Origin: Lachnospiraceae bacterium
Lineage (GTDB): Bacteria; Bacillota; Clostridia; Lachnospirales; Lachnospiraceae
NCBI GenBank assembly: GCA_017518185.1
Contig: JAFWWB010000004.1
Coordinates: forward strand, 176,916 to 240,915
Reading direction: 5' to 3'
DNA length: 64,000 nucleotides
This document shows, one piece after another, positions 43,677 to 52,251 of the stretch. The position numbers and the translations under genes are program-made. Position 1 is the stretch's first letter. Every line of letters begins with the position of its first letter. Below the pieces are notes generated by a model. It saw nothing but the letters and a program-made list of their open reading frames with translations, had not been told where the DNA came from and searched no databases.

Positions 43677-44756
43677 ATGAGGACTTATCTTGTTACCGGC
43701 GGCGCCGGCTTTATCGGCTCAAATTACATACACTATATCTTTGAGAAGTACGGCAGTGACATCGAGGTGGTGAACCTTGATGCCCTGACCTATGCCGGCA
43801 ATCCGGAAAACCTTGCGGGTATAGATAAAGAACCCAACTACCATTTTGTGAAGGCGGACATCTGCGACAAGGAAGCCGTGGCGAAGGTATTTAAGGAGTT
43901 CGATATCGACAGGGTGGTGCATTTCGCGGCAGAGAGTCATGTGGACAGGAGCATCCTGGATCCCGAGATCTTTGTGAAGACCAATGTGGGCGGCACCGCG
44001 GTAATGCTCAACTGCGCAAGGGACGCCTGGGAAGAGGGCAGCGGCTTTAAGGCCGGAAAGAAGTTCCTACATGTTTCTACGGACGAGGTATACGGATCGC
44101 TGCCTGAGGACGGCGGCTATTTCTACGAGACCACGCCCTATTCACCCCATTCTCCCTATTCCGCAAGCAAGGCGGGTTCGGATATGCTGGTGCGGGCATA
44201 TATGGACACCTATAAATTCCCGGCCAACATCACCAACTGCTCAAATAATTACGGGCCTTACCAGTTTCCCGAGAAACTGATACCCCTTATGATAAACAAC
44301 GCCCTCACCGGAAAGCCGCTGCCTGTTTACGGTGACGGAAAGAACGTCAGGGACTGGCTCTATGTGCGGGATCACGCCAAGGCCATCGATATGGTGCAGG
44401 AGAAGGGCGAGCTTTTCGAAACCTACAATGTGGGCGGACACAACGAAAAGCAGAACATCGAGATAGTGCAGCTCATCATCGATACGCTGCTGGAGCTGCT
44501 TCCCGATGAGGATCCGAGAAAGAAGAACGTCTCCCGCGACCTTATCACCTATGTGGAGGACCGTAAGGGACACGACCGCCGCTATGCCATCGCTCCGGAT
44601 AAGATCAAGGCTGCCATAGGCTGGGAGCCCGAGACCATGTTTAAGGACGGCATACGCCTCACCATCAAGTGGTATCTGGAGAACGAGGCCTGGATGAAAA
44701 ACGTGACCAGCGGCGAATACCAGAAGTATTACGAGAAGATGTACAGCGGGAGGTGA
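43677..44756 (+). CDS. rfbB: dTDP-glucose 4,6-dehydratase
   Basis: RmlB/RfbB (EC 4.2.1.46) makes dTDP-4-keto-6-deoxyglucose, the second step to dTDP-rhamnose. It is a 359-residue extended SDR enzyme: TGGAGFIGSNYIHYIFEKYG at the N-terminus, HFAAESHVDRSI near 80, the catalytic YSASKAGSDML near 163 and TNCSNNYGPYQFPEKLIPL. AAAAGGAGG precedes the start, 12 bases after the GH25 gene. rfbA follows after six bases. Cytoplasmic. Confidence 0.96.
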   Translation: MRTYLVTGGAGFIGSNYIHYIFEKYGSDIEVVNLDALTYAGNPENLAGIDKEPNYHFVKADICDKEAVAKVFKEFDIDRVVHFAAESHVDRSILDPEIFVKTNVGGTAVMLNCARDAWEEGSGFKAGKKFLHVSTDEVYGSLPEDGGYFYETTPYSPHSPYSASKAGSDMLVRAYMDTYKFPANITNCSNNYGPYQFPEKLIPLMINNALTGKPLPVYGDGKNVRDWLYVRDHAKAIDMVQEKGELFETYNVGGHNEKQNIEIVQLIIDTLLELLPDEDPRKKNVSRDLITYVEDRKGHDRRYAIAPDKIKAAIGWEPETMFKDGIRLTIKWYLENEAWMKNVTSGEYQKYYEKMYSGR

Positions 44757-44762
44757 TCTCAT

Positions 44763-45632
44763 ATGAAGGGCATCATACTTGCCGGCGGTTCCGGCACCAG
44801 ACTGTATCCGCTTACCAAGGCGGTATCCAAGCAGATCATGCCTGTCTACGACAAGCCCATGATCTATTATCCCCTGTCCATACTGATGCTGGCGGGGATC
44901 AGGGAAGTGCTGATAATCTCCACTCCCAGGGATCTGCCGGTCTTTGAGGAGCTTCTGGGAGACGGAAGCCAGCTGGGCATGAGCTTTTACTATGCGGTGC
45001 AGGAGACACCGAGGGGACTTGTGGATGCCTTTATCATAGGGGATGAGTTCATAGGAAGCGACAACGTGGCTCTTATCCTGGGAGATAACATCTTCTACGG
45101 ACAGAGCTTTTCGAAGAAGCTGAAGGAGGTAGCCTCCAGGGAAAAGGGCGCCACCATCTTCGGCTATTATGTAAGGGACCCCAGGGAATACGGGGTGGTG
45201 GAATTCGACGAGAATGGAAAGGCAGTCTCCATCGAGGAGAAGCCGGAGTATCCGAAGAGCAATTATGCGGTGCCGGGGCTCTATTTCTACGACAATGACG
45301 TGGTTGAGATAGCAAAGAACGTGAAGCCCTCGGCCAGAGGAGAGATAGAGATAACCAGCATCAATAACGAGTATCTGGAACGGGGCGAGCTGCATGTGGA
45401 ACCCCTGGGCCGCGGCTTTGCCTGGCTGGATACCGGCAACCATGACGCGCTTCTGGATGCGGCGGATTTCGTGGCGGCTTTCCAGAAAAGGCAGGGGCTT
45501 TACATCTCCTGCATCGAAGAGATAGCCTACAAGAGAGGCTTCATAAGTAAGGAGCAGCTGATGAAGCTGGCCGAGCCCCTTATGAAGACGGCATACGGAC
45601 AGTATCTGATGGATGTGGCAAACGGCCTCTGA
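44763..45632 (+). CDS. rfbA: Glucose-1-phosphate thymidylyltransferase
   Basis: RmlA/RfbA (EC 2.7.7.24) joins dTTP and glucose-1-phosphate, the first step to dTDP-rhamnose. The 289-residue protein starts with the nucleotidyltransferase signature [20 protein letters not shown], then [30 protein letters not shown] carries the metal-binding Asp. Length and motifs are standard. It lies between rfbB and the second GH25 gene with six-base gaps on both sides. Cytoplasmic. Confidence 0.96.
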   Translation: MKGIILAGGSGTRLYPLTKAVSKQIMPVYDKPMIYYPLSILMLAGIREVLIISTPRDLPVFEELLGDGSQLGMSFYYAVQETPRGLVDAFIIGDEFIGSDNVALILGDNIFYGQSFSKKLKEVASREKGATIFGYYVRDPREYGVVEFDENGKAVSIEEKPEYPKSNYAVPGLYFYDNDVVEIAKNVKPSARGEIEITSINNEYLERGELHVEPLGRGFAWLDTGNHDALLDAADFVAAFQKRQGLYISCIEEIAYKRGFISKEQLMKLAEPLMKTAYGQYLMDVANGL

Positions 45633-45638
45633 TAAAGC

Positions 45639-46889
45639 ATGGACAGACATGTACGCGATCTTACCATAATCGCCGTGATCTCCGTGCTCGTGCTGGCGCT
45701 TCTGCTCATCTGGTACAGCAATAAACCTGCAGAGAAGAGTACGGTAACGGCGCCGGAGGATAAGCAGGAAACGGTTTCGGCTGACGCCCGCTCCTACCAC
45801 GACTACCTCCGGGATCCGGATTTCTTTGATGAGGCGCCTCCGGGAAAAAAGCCCCAGGTAGCCGTAAGCTCTGACGGCGCAGCAAGGCTTTATCTTACTG
45901 CCGGCAGTGTCATGAAGGATATCCGTGTCAGCATCACCGACAGTGCGGGAAAGCCCGTCAGCGGCTATCCCTTTTATGTGACGGTGGATGAGGTCAACGA
46001 ATATAAGGATCTGGACAGGGACGGCCTGATCTACATTCCCGACATGGGAGCCGGTGATCATTTTGTGCAGCTTAAGGAATACGAAGGCTTTACCGTGCCT
46101 GAAGAGCCCATGCGTGTGGCGGTGAAGGACAGGCTTGAGTATAACGTCATCGAGGATATAGTGTTCTACATCCACGATGAGAGCGAGATAAACGTTGCGG
46201 TGGAGGACACCGCGGTCCAGGAGGCCGGCAGTGATGCCGACGAGACCGAGAATACCGGACGCTGGGCGGGAACGGACGCGGCCTTCGGTATAGACGTATC
46301 CAAATACCAGAAGGATATAGACTGGAAGCGGGCGGCAGCAGACGGAGTGGAATTCGCCATAATCCGCTGCGGCTACAGAGGCTCCGGCAGCGGCACCCTG
46401 GTGGAGGATCCGTATTTTAAGAAGAATCTGGAAGGCGCCAGGGCAGCAGGAGTAGGCGTGGGTCTGTATTTCTTTACCCAGGCCGTGAACGAGGTTGAGG
46501 CTGTGGAAGAGGCTTCCATGGCGGTGTCCCTTCTGGAGGGCAGCAGCATAGAATATCCCATCTTCATAGATGTGGAGGGTGCCGGCGGAAACGGCCGGGC
46601 CGACGGTCTTGACAAGGCCACCAGGACAAAAGTGGTCCGGGCCTTCTGTGAGACCGTTAAGGCGGCAGGCTATCACGGCGGCGTGTATTCGGGGCGTTAC
46701 TGGTTTAAGAACAACATGGACGACGACGCCCTTCAGGACTATGTGCACTGGCTGGCGGAGTACCGTTCCAGCCCGTTATATAAAGGAAAATTTTCGCTCT
46801 GGCAGTACACCTCCTCCGGGCATATCGACGGCATCGAGGGAAGAGTGGATCTTGACATGGTATGGCAGAACGGAGGGGAAGGAGAATAA
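45639..46889 (+). CDS. Membrane-anchored GH25 lysozyme
   Basis: A 416-residue protein: short cytoplasmic start, a membrane helix (about 9-28, IIAVISVLVLALLLIWYS), a linker, a prealbumin-like region (YLTAGSVMKDIRVSITDSAG, DRDGLIYIPDMGAGD) and a C-terminal GH25 domain (GIDVSKYQKDIDW near 215, FAIIRCGYRGSGSGTLVEDP, EYPIFIDVEG). It is a shorter paralogue of the 1070-residue GH25 protein, sharing the D(K/R)DG(I/L)I and VAVEDTA blocks and the catalytic domain, but lacking the acidic tail, Ig and choline-binding-like modules. It lies inside the rfb genes. Likely edits peptidoglycan during surface-glycan assembly. Confidence 0.9.
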   Translation: MDRHVRDLTIIAVISVLVLALLLIWYSNKPAEKSTVTAPEDKQETVSADARSYHDYLRDPDFFDEAPPGKKPQVAVSSDGAARLYLTAGSVMKDIRVSITDSAGKPVSGYPFYVTVDEVNEYKDLDRDGLIYIPDMGAGDHFVQLKEYEGFTVPEEPMRVAVKDRLEYNVIEDIVFYIHDESEINVAVEDTAVQEAGSDADETENTGRWAGTDAAFGIDVSKYQKDIDWKRAAADGVEFAIIRCGYRGSGSGTLVEDPYFKKNLEGARAAGVGVGLYFFTQAVNEVEAVEEASMAVSLLEGSSIEYPIFIDVEGAGGNGRADGLDKATRTKVVRAFCETVKAAGYHGGVYSGRYWFKNNMDDDALQDYVHWLAEYRSSPLYKGKFSLWQYTSSGHIDGIEGRVDLDMVWQNGGEGE

Positions 46890-46890
46890 G

Positions 46891-47442
46891 ATGTCAAAGA
46901 TAACAGTAGAATCCTGTGAGATAGAAGGTCTGAAGGTCATCACACCTTCTGTTTTCGGGGATGAGCGCGGCTATTTCATGGAGACCTACCAGCAGAAGGA
47001 GTTTGCGGAGGCCGGCATTGACAGGGTGTTCGTGCAGGACAACCAGTCGGCTTCGGTACGCGGTGTGCTGAGAGGCCTTCATTTCCAGATAAACCATCCC
47101 CAGGCCAAGCTGGTGAGAGTGGTAAGGGGCGAGGTTTTCGACGTGGCCGTGGATATACGGAAGGGCTCCGCAACCTACGGAAAGTGGTACGGAGTCAGAC
47201 TCTCCGAGGAGAATAAGAAGCAGTTCTATATACCTGAGGGCTTTGCCCACGGTTTTCTGGTGCTTTCGGAGCGGGCGGAGTTCTGCTATAAGTGCACCGA
47301 TTTTTATCATGCCAACGATGAGGGCGGCATCAAGTATGACGATCCCGGGATAGGCATCGAGTGGCCCTTTGAAGAGGGTGTGGAGCTGGTTATCTCGGAC
47401 AAGGATAAAAAATGGGGAAGCTTGAGCGAACTGCAGGCGTAA
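46891..47442 (+). CDS. rfbC: dTDP-4-dehydrorhamnose 3,5-epimerase
   Basis: RmlC/RfbC (EC 5.1.3.13), the third step to dTDP-rhamnose. The 183-residue cupin has the family blocks FGDERGYFMETYQQKEF near 25, VRGVLRGLHFQI (catalytic His) near 52, VFDVAVDIRKGSATYGKW and PEGFAHGFLVLSE. The ATG at 46891 is chosen because CGGAGGGGAAGGAG lies before it and the family N-terminus fits; the frame is open further upstream, inside the lysozyme gene. The 3' end overlaps the ABC permease start by 31 bases. rfbD, the final reductase, is not in the window. Confidence 0.95.
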   Translation: MSKITVESCEIEGLKVITPSVFGDERGYFMETYQQKEFAEAGIDRVFVQDNQSASVRGVLRGLHFQINHPQAKLVRVVRGEVFDVAVDIRKGSATYGKWYGVRLSEENKKQFYIPEGFAHGFLVLSERAEFCYKCTDFYHANDEGGIKYDDPGIGIEWPFEEGVELVISDKDKKWGSLSELQA

Positions 47443-48233
47443 AGAGAAAACAGAGCCTGGTATGGAAGCTGGCGAAGAACGACTTCAGGACCCGTTACGC
47501 CGGCTCGTATATGGGGATACTGTGGGCACTGGTACAGCCTGTGGTCACGGTACTCCTTTATTATTTTGTCTTCGAGGTGATCTTCGACCAAAGGGCCCAG
47601 AGGCTGGCCGGAGGCATCGAGACTCCTTATGTGCTCTGGCTCACAGCGGGACTTGTTCCCTGGTTCTATTTCAGCGAAGCCCTGCAGCAGGGGGCAAACG
47701 CCTTTACGGAATACAGCTACCTTGTGAAGAAGGTGGTGTTCGATATAAAGATACTTCCGGCGGTGAAGGTGCTGGGAGCCCTTTTCGTACACGCCTTTTT
47801 TGTGTGCGTTCTGCTGCTGATGTGTCTCTTCTACGGTATCACGCCGGAGCTTTCCATGATACAGATACCTTACTACAGCTTCTGCCTGTTTGCTCTGGTG
47901 CTGGCGATCACTTATACCTTCTCTTCTGTCATGGTGTTCTTCAGGGATCTTGCCCAGATCATCGCGATAGGCCTGCAGGTGGGGATGTGGGCTACACCCA
48001 TACTCTGGGATATCTCGTTCCTGGACGGTAAGTCGGAACTGCTTAAGTTCATCTTCAAGCTGAATCCTGTGTATTATATAGTGAACGGTTACCGCGGTGC
48101 CCTTTTCGGAAAGCGCTGGTTTTTCCGGGACTGGAAGCTCAGCCTGTATTTCTGGGGATTTACGGTGCTCGTGGCTCTTTTCGGAAGACTGATCTACACA
48201 AGGCTTAAGCCTCATTTTTCGGATGTGCTATGA
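47412..48233 (+). CDS. ABC-2 type polysaccharide export permease
   Basis: A 273-residue membrane subunit of the Wzm/TagG type, with a charged N-terminus (LVWKLAKNDFRTRYAGSYMG) and about six helices, ending in PVYYIVNGYRGALFG and a final helix. Such permeases export surface polysaccharides or teichoic acids with a Wzt/TagH ATPase partner. No ATPase gene follows: the next gene is an acyltransferase joined by an ATGA overlap. It starts inside the last 31 bases of rfbC. Role as exporter of a rhamnose-containing polymer is inferred from neighbours. Confidence 0.9.
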   Translation: MGKLERTAGVKRKQSLVWKLAKNDFRTRYAGSYMGILWALVQPVVTVLLYYFVFEVIFDQRAQRLAGGIETPYVLWLTAGLVPWFYFSEALQQGANAFTEYSYLVKKVVFDIKILPAVKVLGALFVHAFFVCVLLLMCLFYGITPELSMIQIPYYSFCLFALVLAITYTFSSVMVFFRDLAQIIAIGLQVGMWATPILWDISFLDGKSELLKFIFKLNPVYYIVNGYRGALFGKRWFFRDWKLSLYFWGFTVLVALFGRLIYTRLKPHFSDVL

Positions 48234-49144
48234 ATGAGCAGGGAAACGGCAGGATAATCTCGCTGGACAAGATAAGGGCTCTGGCCATAGTGCTGGTGGT
48301 GCTGGTGCACGTGAGCGCCGGCGGCTTGGAAGCCTGCGCTGTGGGGACGCCCGGCTTTGCGATCTTCCAGTGCATAAATATAATGGCTTTTACGGGAGTG
48401 AGCCTCTTTGTGATGATAAGCGGCGCCCTGAGGCTCGGCAGGGACAGTGAACCCGCGCCCGTTTCCGAAAGGACCCTGAGGGGAGCTGCGAAGTTCATTC
48501 TTCTGTATTTTGTGTGGAAGGGCGTGTATCTGATCATAGACAGCCTCCGGGACAGGGTATTCGATCCGAAACAGTTCCTTCTGGACCTTATCGGCGGCAG
48601 AGCCCATTACCACCTCTGGTACCTGCCCCTGGCGGCGCTGCTGGTGCTGGTGACGCCCATACTGGCCCCTGCCGTAAGGGAGATAAAGAACAGTATACTT
48701 TTTCTGGTCATTTTCTTTATCTTCGGGATACTGATGCCCACGATGAAGTGCTTTGATTTCCCTTTCAAGTATCTTTTCCTGGATTTCCTGAGCCAGTTTG
48801 AGTTCTCCTTCTTTACGGGCTATATCGGATACTTCGTGCTGGGAGGCTTTCTCTACAGGATGAAGGACAGGATAAAGTATAAACATAAGATGCTGCTGTT
48901 CCTGGCAGCCGATCTTTCATATATCATCGCCTGCTTTGCGGGCGTTAAGAGGAGCGTTTCCGACGGCCTTTTCTATGACGGCTTTTCAACTCCCCTGGCT
49001 TTTCACACGCTGCTGCTCTCCTCGTCGCTGTTCCTGCTGATCATCGGCAGGGAAAGGGAGGTAAAGCCGCTTTCCGTCATAGCAAAAGCTTCTCTGGGCA
49101 TCTATCTGCTCCACCCGCTGGTGCTGTCATTATTCTTTAAGTAG
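48230..49144 (+). CDS. Acyltransferase family 3 membrane protein
   Basis: A 304-residue integral membrane O-acyltransferase-3 protein with about nine hydrophobic segments. The N-terminal signature IISLDKIRALAIVLVVLVHV has a conserved Arg and the catalytic-type His; HYHLWYLPLAALLVL is the second family block. Such enzymes acetylate surface glycans. Its start overlaps the permease stop (ATGA), so it probably modifies the exported polymer. It ends the cluster; a new promoter follows before the SPFH gene. Confidence 0.9.
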   Translation: MNEQGNGRIISLDKIRALAIVLVVLVHVSAGGLEACAVGTPGFAIFQCINIMAFTGVSLFVMISGALRLGRDSEPAPVSERTLRGAAKFILLYFVWKGVYLIIDSLRDRVFDPKQFLLDLIGGRAHYHLWYLPLAALLVLVTPILAPAVREIKNSILFLVIFFIFGILMPTMKCFDFPFKYLFLDFLSQFEFSFFTGYIGYFVLGGFLYRMKDRIKYKHKMLLFLAADLSYIIACFAGVKRSVSDGLFYDGFSTPLAFHTLLLSSSLFLLIIGREREVKPLSVIAKASLGIYLLHPLVLSLFFK

Positions 49145-49169
49145 GGCACACCAGTCTTTATTTATCCGA

Positions 49170-49198
49170 TTGCAAAACTTCCGGCTGTATGATAAAAT
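49170..49198 (+). promoter_or_regulatory. Promoter of the SPFH gene cluster
   Basis: TTGCAA (49170-49175), 17-bp spacer ending in TATGA, TAAAAT (49193-49198). Start codon at 49237 behind GGGGGG. It would drive the six genes to 54832. Confidence 0.75.
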
Positions 49199-49236
49199 AA
49201 TAATCTCTCATTATAAGTGCAAAGGGGGGTTACGCT

Positions 49237-50679
49237 ATGGGTCTTTTTGACAGCAGCAATCCTAAGGAGTCTTCCTTCGATCCCACGAAGGCAAAGGAGG
49301 GCTTTATCAGCCGTGCAGTGGGCAAATTCTCCGTAGATATCATAAAGTACGAGCCCGCAGGTGACGAGGTAAGGAACATCGTTGCCCATAAGTTTGAGTA
49401 TGAGGATTTTCCCAACGGCTCCATGCTCATAGTGGCCGATTCCCAGATGGCGGTCTTCGTTAATAACGTCGAGGCCGGGGATTCCATAAATACCGCAGGC
49501 GGTGCGGCCCAGGTCTCCATATTCACCGGCCCCTGCAAGATAAAGCTTGATACGGGCGACAGCCGATTTGCTCCCTTCAGGAACATGGCTCACAAGCTCA
49601 CAGGCGGCGAATCCGCATTCCACAGCACCGTTTATTTCATAAATACTGCATATCAGAACGATCTTAACTGGGGAACCCAGGCACCCATCATGGTGACGGA
49701 TCCTGAGGTGGATCTTAACGTTCACGTCAGGGCCTTCGGTCTCTACGGCGTTCACCTTGAGCAGGTGGACAGCAGCATCGCAGCCGTAAATGCTAGAAAG
49801 TTCCTGAAAAAAGTGGTGGGTACCAAGGCCGATTACAGCTTTGACGAGCTGGAGCTCTTCATGCGGGCCAAGATCCTGGAGTATGTTCCCGACCTCCTGG
49901 CCAAGGCCATGATAGAGAAGAACATCGGCATACTGAAGATCGCAGCCCATCTTACGGATTTTTCCGATACCATAAAGGAACGGCTGAGGGAACATTTTGA
50001 CGATTTCGGTCTCTGCCTGGACAATTTCTCATTCCACAGCATAAATGCGCCGGATGAAGATCTGCAGGCGATCACCGATCTTAAGATAAGGAAGAAGGAA
50101 GCCGAGGCCAATGCCATCGGCATGGATATAGAATCAGAGGCGCTTGCGAGAAAGCGTGCAAGAGAGGGCTACACTTTCCAGCAGGAGCAGGCCTTCAACG
50201 TCATGGAGACCGCTGCAGGCAACGAAGGCAGCGGCTCGAATATGATGAATATGGGTATGGGCCTCGGCATGGGCGTCGGAATGGGCGGAGCCATGGGCAT
50301 GGGAATGGCAAATATGGCGCAGCAGGCCTTCGGCGGAGCCGGGATGATACAGCCGGGAATGGCTCACGGAATGATGCAGCCCGGCATGGCACCGGGTATG
50401 CAGCCGGGCATGTCTCCTTACGGACAGCCTCCCCAGCCCCCTGTTGCCTGCCCGAAATGCGGAACGCCCGCGGGACCGGGAGAGCGCTTCTGTGCGGCCT
50501 GCGGGACTGAGATACCCGCTCCTGCAGCCTGTCCGAAGTGCGGGAAGATACTTAAGCCGGGCGCTGCTTTCTGTACCGGCTGCGGAACGAAGCTGGGTGC
50601 ACCTGCCAGCTGTCCTAACTGCGGGACTCCAGCGGAGCCCGGGGAAGCTTTCTGTGCCAAGTGCGGCACAAAGCTGTGA
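49237..50679 (+). CDS. SPFH-domain protein with C-terminal zinc ribbons (YdjI-like)
   Basis: A 480-residue protein. Residues about 20-310 are an SPFH/virion-core-like domain: KYEPAGDEVRNIVAHKFEYE, ADSQMAVFVNNVEAGD and IGILKIAAHLTDFSDTIKER. Residues about 330-400 are a Met/Gly/Pro-rich low-complexity stretch. The end has three zinc-ribbon pairs: CPKCGTPAGPGERFCAACGT, CPKCGKILKPGAAFCTGCGT and CPNCGTPAEPGEAFCAKCGT. B. subtilis YdjI has the same SPFH-plus-ribbon layout and works with PspA-type membrane-stress proteins, which is a family parallel, not proof. It opens a six-gene cluster; no pspA gene is present. Confidence 0.88.
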   Translation: MGLFDSSNPKESSFDPTKAKEGFISRAVGKFSVDIIKYEPAGDEVRNIVAHKFEYEDFPNGSMLIVADSQMAVFVNNVEAGDSINTAGGAAQVSIFTGPCKIKLDTGDSRFAPFRNMAHKLTGGESAFHSTVYFINTAYQNDLNWGTQAPIMVTDPEVDLNVHVRAFGLYGVHLEQVDSSIAAVNARKFLKKVVGTKADYSFDELELFMRAKILEYVPDLLAKAMIEKNIGILKIAAHLTDFSDTIKERLREHFDDFGLCLDNFSFHSINAPDEDLQAITDLKIRKKEAEANAIGMDIESEALARKRAREGYTFQQEQAFNVMETAAGNEGSGSNMMNMGMGLGMGVGMGGAMGMGMANMAQQAFGGAGMIQPGMAHGMMQPGMAPGMQPGMSPYGQPPQPPVACPKCGTPAGPGERFCAACGTEIPAPAACPKCGKILKPGAAFCTGCGTKLGAPASCPNCGTPAEPGEAFCAKCGTKL

Positions 50680-50704
50680 TCTGTTTTATTAAGGAGGAAG
50701 TCCT

Positions 50705-51409
50705 ATGAAAGCAAGTGAAAGAAGCAGACTGGCCTTGTTTTTCGCAACAGTGGCCATAGCCGTTGTATGGATAATACTGATGCTGATCTTCACGGATTTC
50801 GACGAGGCAGGCTTCTATTACTGGGGCGGCCTGGCCTTCGGCATCATCGCCTTTGCCATAACCTGTCTGGCTCTTCTGATGATGCATATCCACAGGAACC
50901 GCAGCACCACCGAGATCACGATGCTCAGCGGCTATATACTGGAGGGTTACGCCCTCATAAGCTGTATCGTGAACACCATCTTCTGCGTCATAAGGGACGG
51001 TGATCACGGTAAGATCCTGGTAGCCGTGAACCTTATACTGATGCTGGTCTTTGGCATAATCTTTGCTGCGTCACTTAACTACAACAAGCGTGTGGCGGAG
51101 CTGGCCGACAATATCGATACCAGAACGGCGCCTGTGGCAAATTATTCCTCACGCATAGCGGGCATAGTGGCCATGGCCCAGGATCCCGCCGTGAAGGCGG
51201 CTCTCCTTAAGCTCAAGGAGAGCGTGGATTACGGCAGCAACATGTCCAGAGGCTACGCCGAGGCCGGAGAAAGGGAATTTTCGGATAAGCTTGATATAAT
51301 ACAGAACCTGGTGCTGGCGGGCAATACCCCTGCCGACCAGCTTATCGGTGAGATAGAGCAGGCAAAGAGGCTTTACGCTATGCGTAACGCCCAGATGCAG
51401 ACACTGTAA
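50705..51409 (+). CDS. Membrane protein of the SPFH cluster
   Basis: A 234-residue protein with four clear helices (about 10-30, 38-60, 75-100 and 108-128; e.g. LALFFATVAIAVVWIILMLI) and a soluble C-terminal 100 residues rich in small and charged residues (DPAVKAALLKLKESVDYGSN). No family recognised. AAGGAGG lies at good spacing; the gene starts 25 bases after the SPFH gene and 11 bases before the next. Likely a membrane subunit of the same system. Confidence 0.8.
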   Translation: MKASERSRLALFFATVAIAVVWIILMLIFTDFDEAGFYYWGGLAFGIIAFAITCLALLMMHIHRNRSTTEITMLSGYILEGYALISCIVNTIFCVIRDGDHGKILVAVNLILMLVFGIIFAASLNYNKRVAELADNIDTRTAPVANYSSRIAGIVAMAQDPAVKAALLKLKESVDYGSNMSRGYAEAGEREFSDKLDIIQNLVLAGNTPADQLIGEIEQAKRLYAMRNAQMQTL

Positions 51410-51420
51410 GGAGAACACGG

Positions 51421-52236
51421 ATGGAAGGCGCGATCACCATATCCTGCAGCGGATGCGGAAGCACTAATGTCATTTACGATCCGAAGACCAGAAGTCTTAC
51501 CTGCCAGCAGTGCGGAAAGCGTGAGACTTATTCCCGGGCCACCCTCAAGCGCAATAACGGGGTGGTACACTGCAAGGGCAATGCGCTCAGGCTTTTTAAG
51601 GAAGCGAATTATGCGGACGCCAGAAAGTTCGCCTTTGACATACTCAATATCATGGAGGATAACGTTCCCGCCCGTTTTATAATGCGTTTTGCTGATGAGG
51701 TGGCGGGACGTCAGGCCGGCTCCTTAAAGCACTTTTTCGATGACATGGCGGACGAAGCCCTGGAATTTGATGAGGTACGGGATCTCATCGAACTTATGAC
51801 TGTCGGCTGTACCTATCTGGCGGATTACGAAGAGGATATAATAAAGCTTTTTGCGGCGAATATGCAGTCGCCCAATGACAAAGCGGAGCTCTGTGAGTTC
51901 ATCGACACGGTCTGTCCTTTCTTTATAAGGAAGCGCAGGACCGTGACCTTCATGTCCCCGGCGCTTACGGAGATGTACGGTGACCTTACGGAACACTGCG
52001 GCATACCCAAGACCTGCCTTGCCCTTATAAAGGGCATAGAGACCAATCCCGAATCACCTTACGCTCCCGGAGGGTCCTTTGATATGAAGGCAAGGGTGAA
52101 GGGCTTTTATGAGGACTACGTGCTCCGTGTGGGAGAGGTGATAAAGCGTATGAACGCTCCCCAGTGGAAGGCAAAGTTTGAATCGGGATATCAGCAGAAG
52201 CTGAAGAAGTTTCAGGAAGACTCGGGTCTTTCATAA
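51421..52236 (+). CDS. Zinc-ribbon protein of the SPFH cluster
   Basis: A 271-residue cytoplasmic protein. Residues 10-30 form a zinc ribbon (CSGCGSTNVIYDPKTRSLTC, then QQCG), TFIIB-like in spacing. The rest is predicted mostly helical with no motif I can name; conserved-looking blocks are FDMKARVKGFYEDYVLRVGE near 220 and TCLALIKGIETNPESPYAPG near 195. It starts 11 bases after the membrane gene. Zinc ribbons here and in the SPFH protein suggest assembly through metal-stabilised contacts. Function unknown. Confidence 0.8.
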   Translation: MEGAITISCSGCGSTNVIYDPKTRSLTCQQCGKRETYSRATLKRNNGVVHCKGNALRLFKEANYADARKFAFDILNIMEDNVPARFIMRFADEVAGRQAGSLKHFFDDMADEALEFDEVRDLIELMTVGCTYLADYEEDIIKLFAANMQSPNDKAELCEFIDTVCPFFIRKRRTVTFMSPALTEMYGDLTEHCGIPKTCLALIKGIETNPESPYAPGGSFDMKARVKGFYEDYVLRVGEVIKRMNAPQWKAKFESGYQQKLKKFQEDSGLS

Positions 52237-52251
52237 GGAAAGGAGATAGGG

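Noticed and set aside
44241-46748. 835-codon open frame on the minus strand
   Set aside because: Antisense to rfbB, rfbA and a GH25 gene, which are all well-recognised; no motif or ribosome site supports it.
46570-46890. N-terminal extension of rfbC
   Set aside because: It overlaps the GH25 catalytic-domain coding sequence in another frame; the ATG at 46891 has a strong ribosome site and fits the family N-terminus.
49237-50679. Phage-derived virion protein
   Set aside because: The virion-core label is a historic name for this SPFH family; no phage genes, integrase or attachment sites are nearby.
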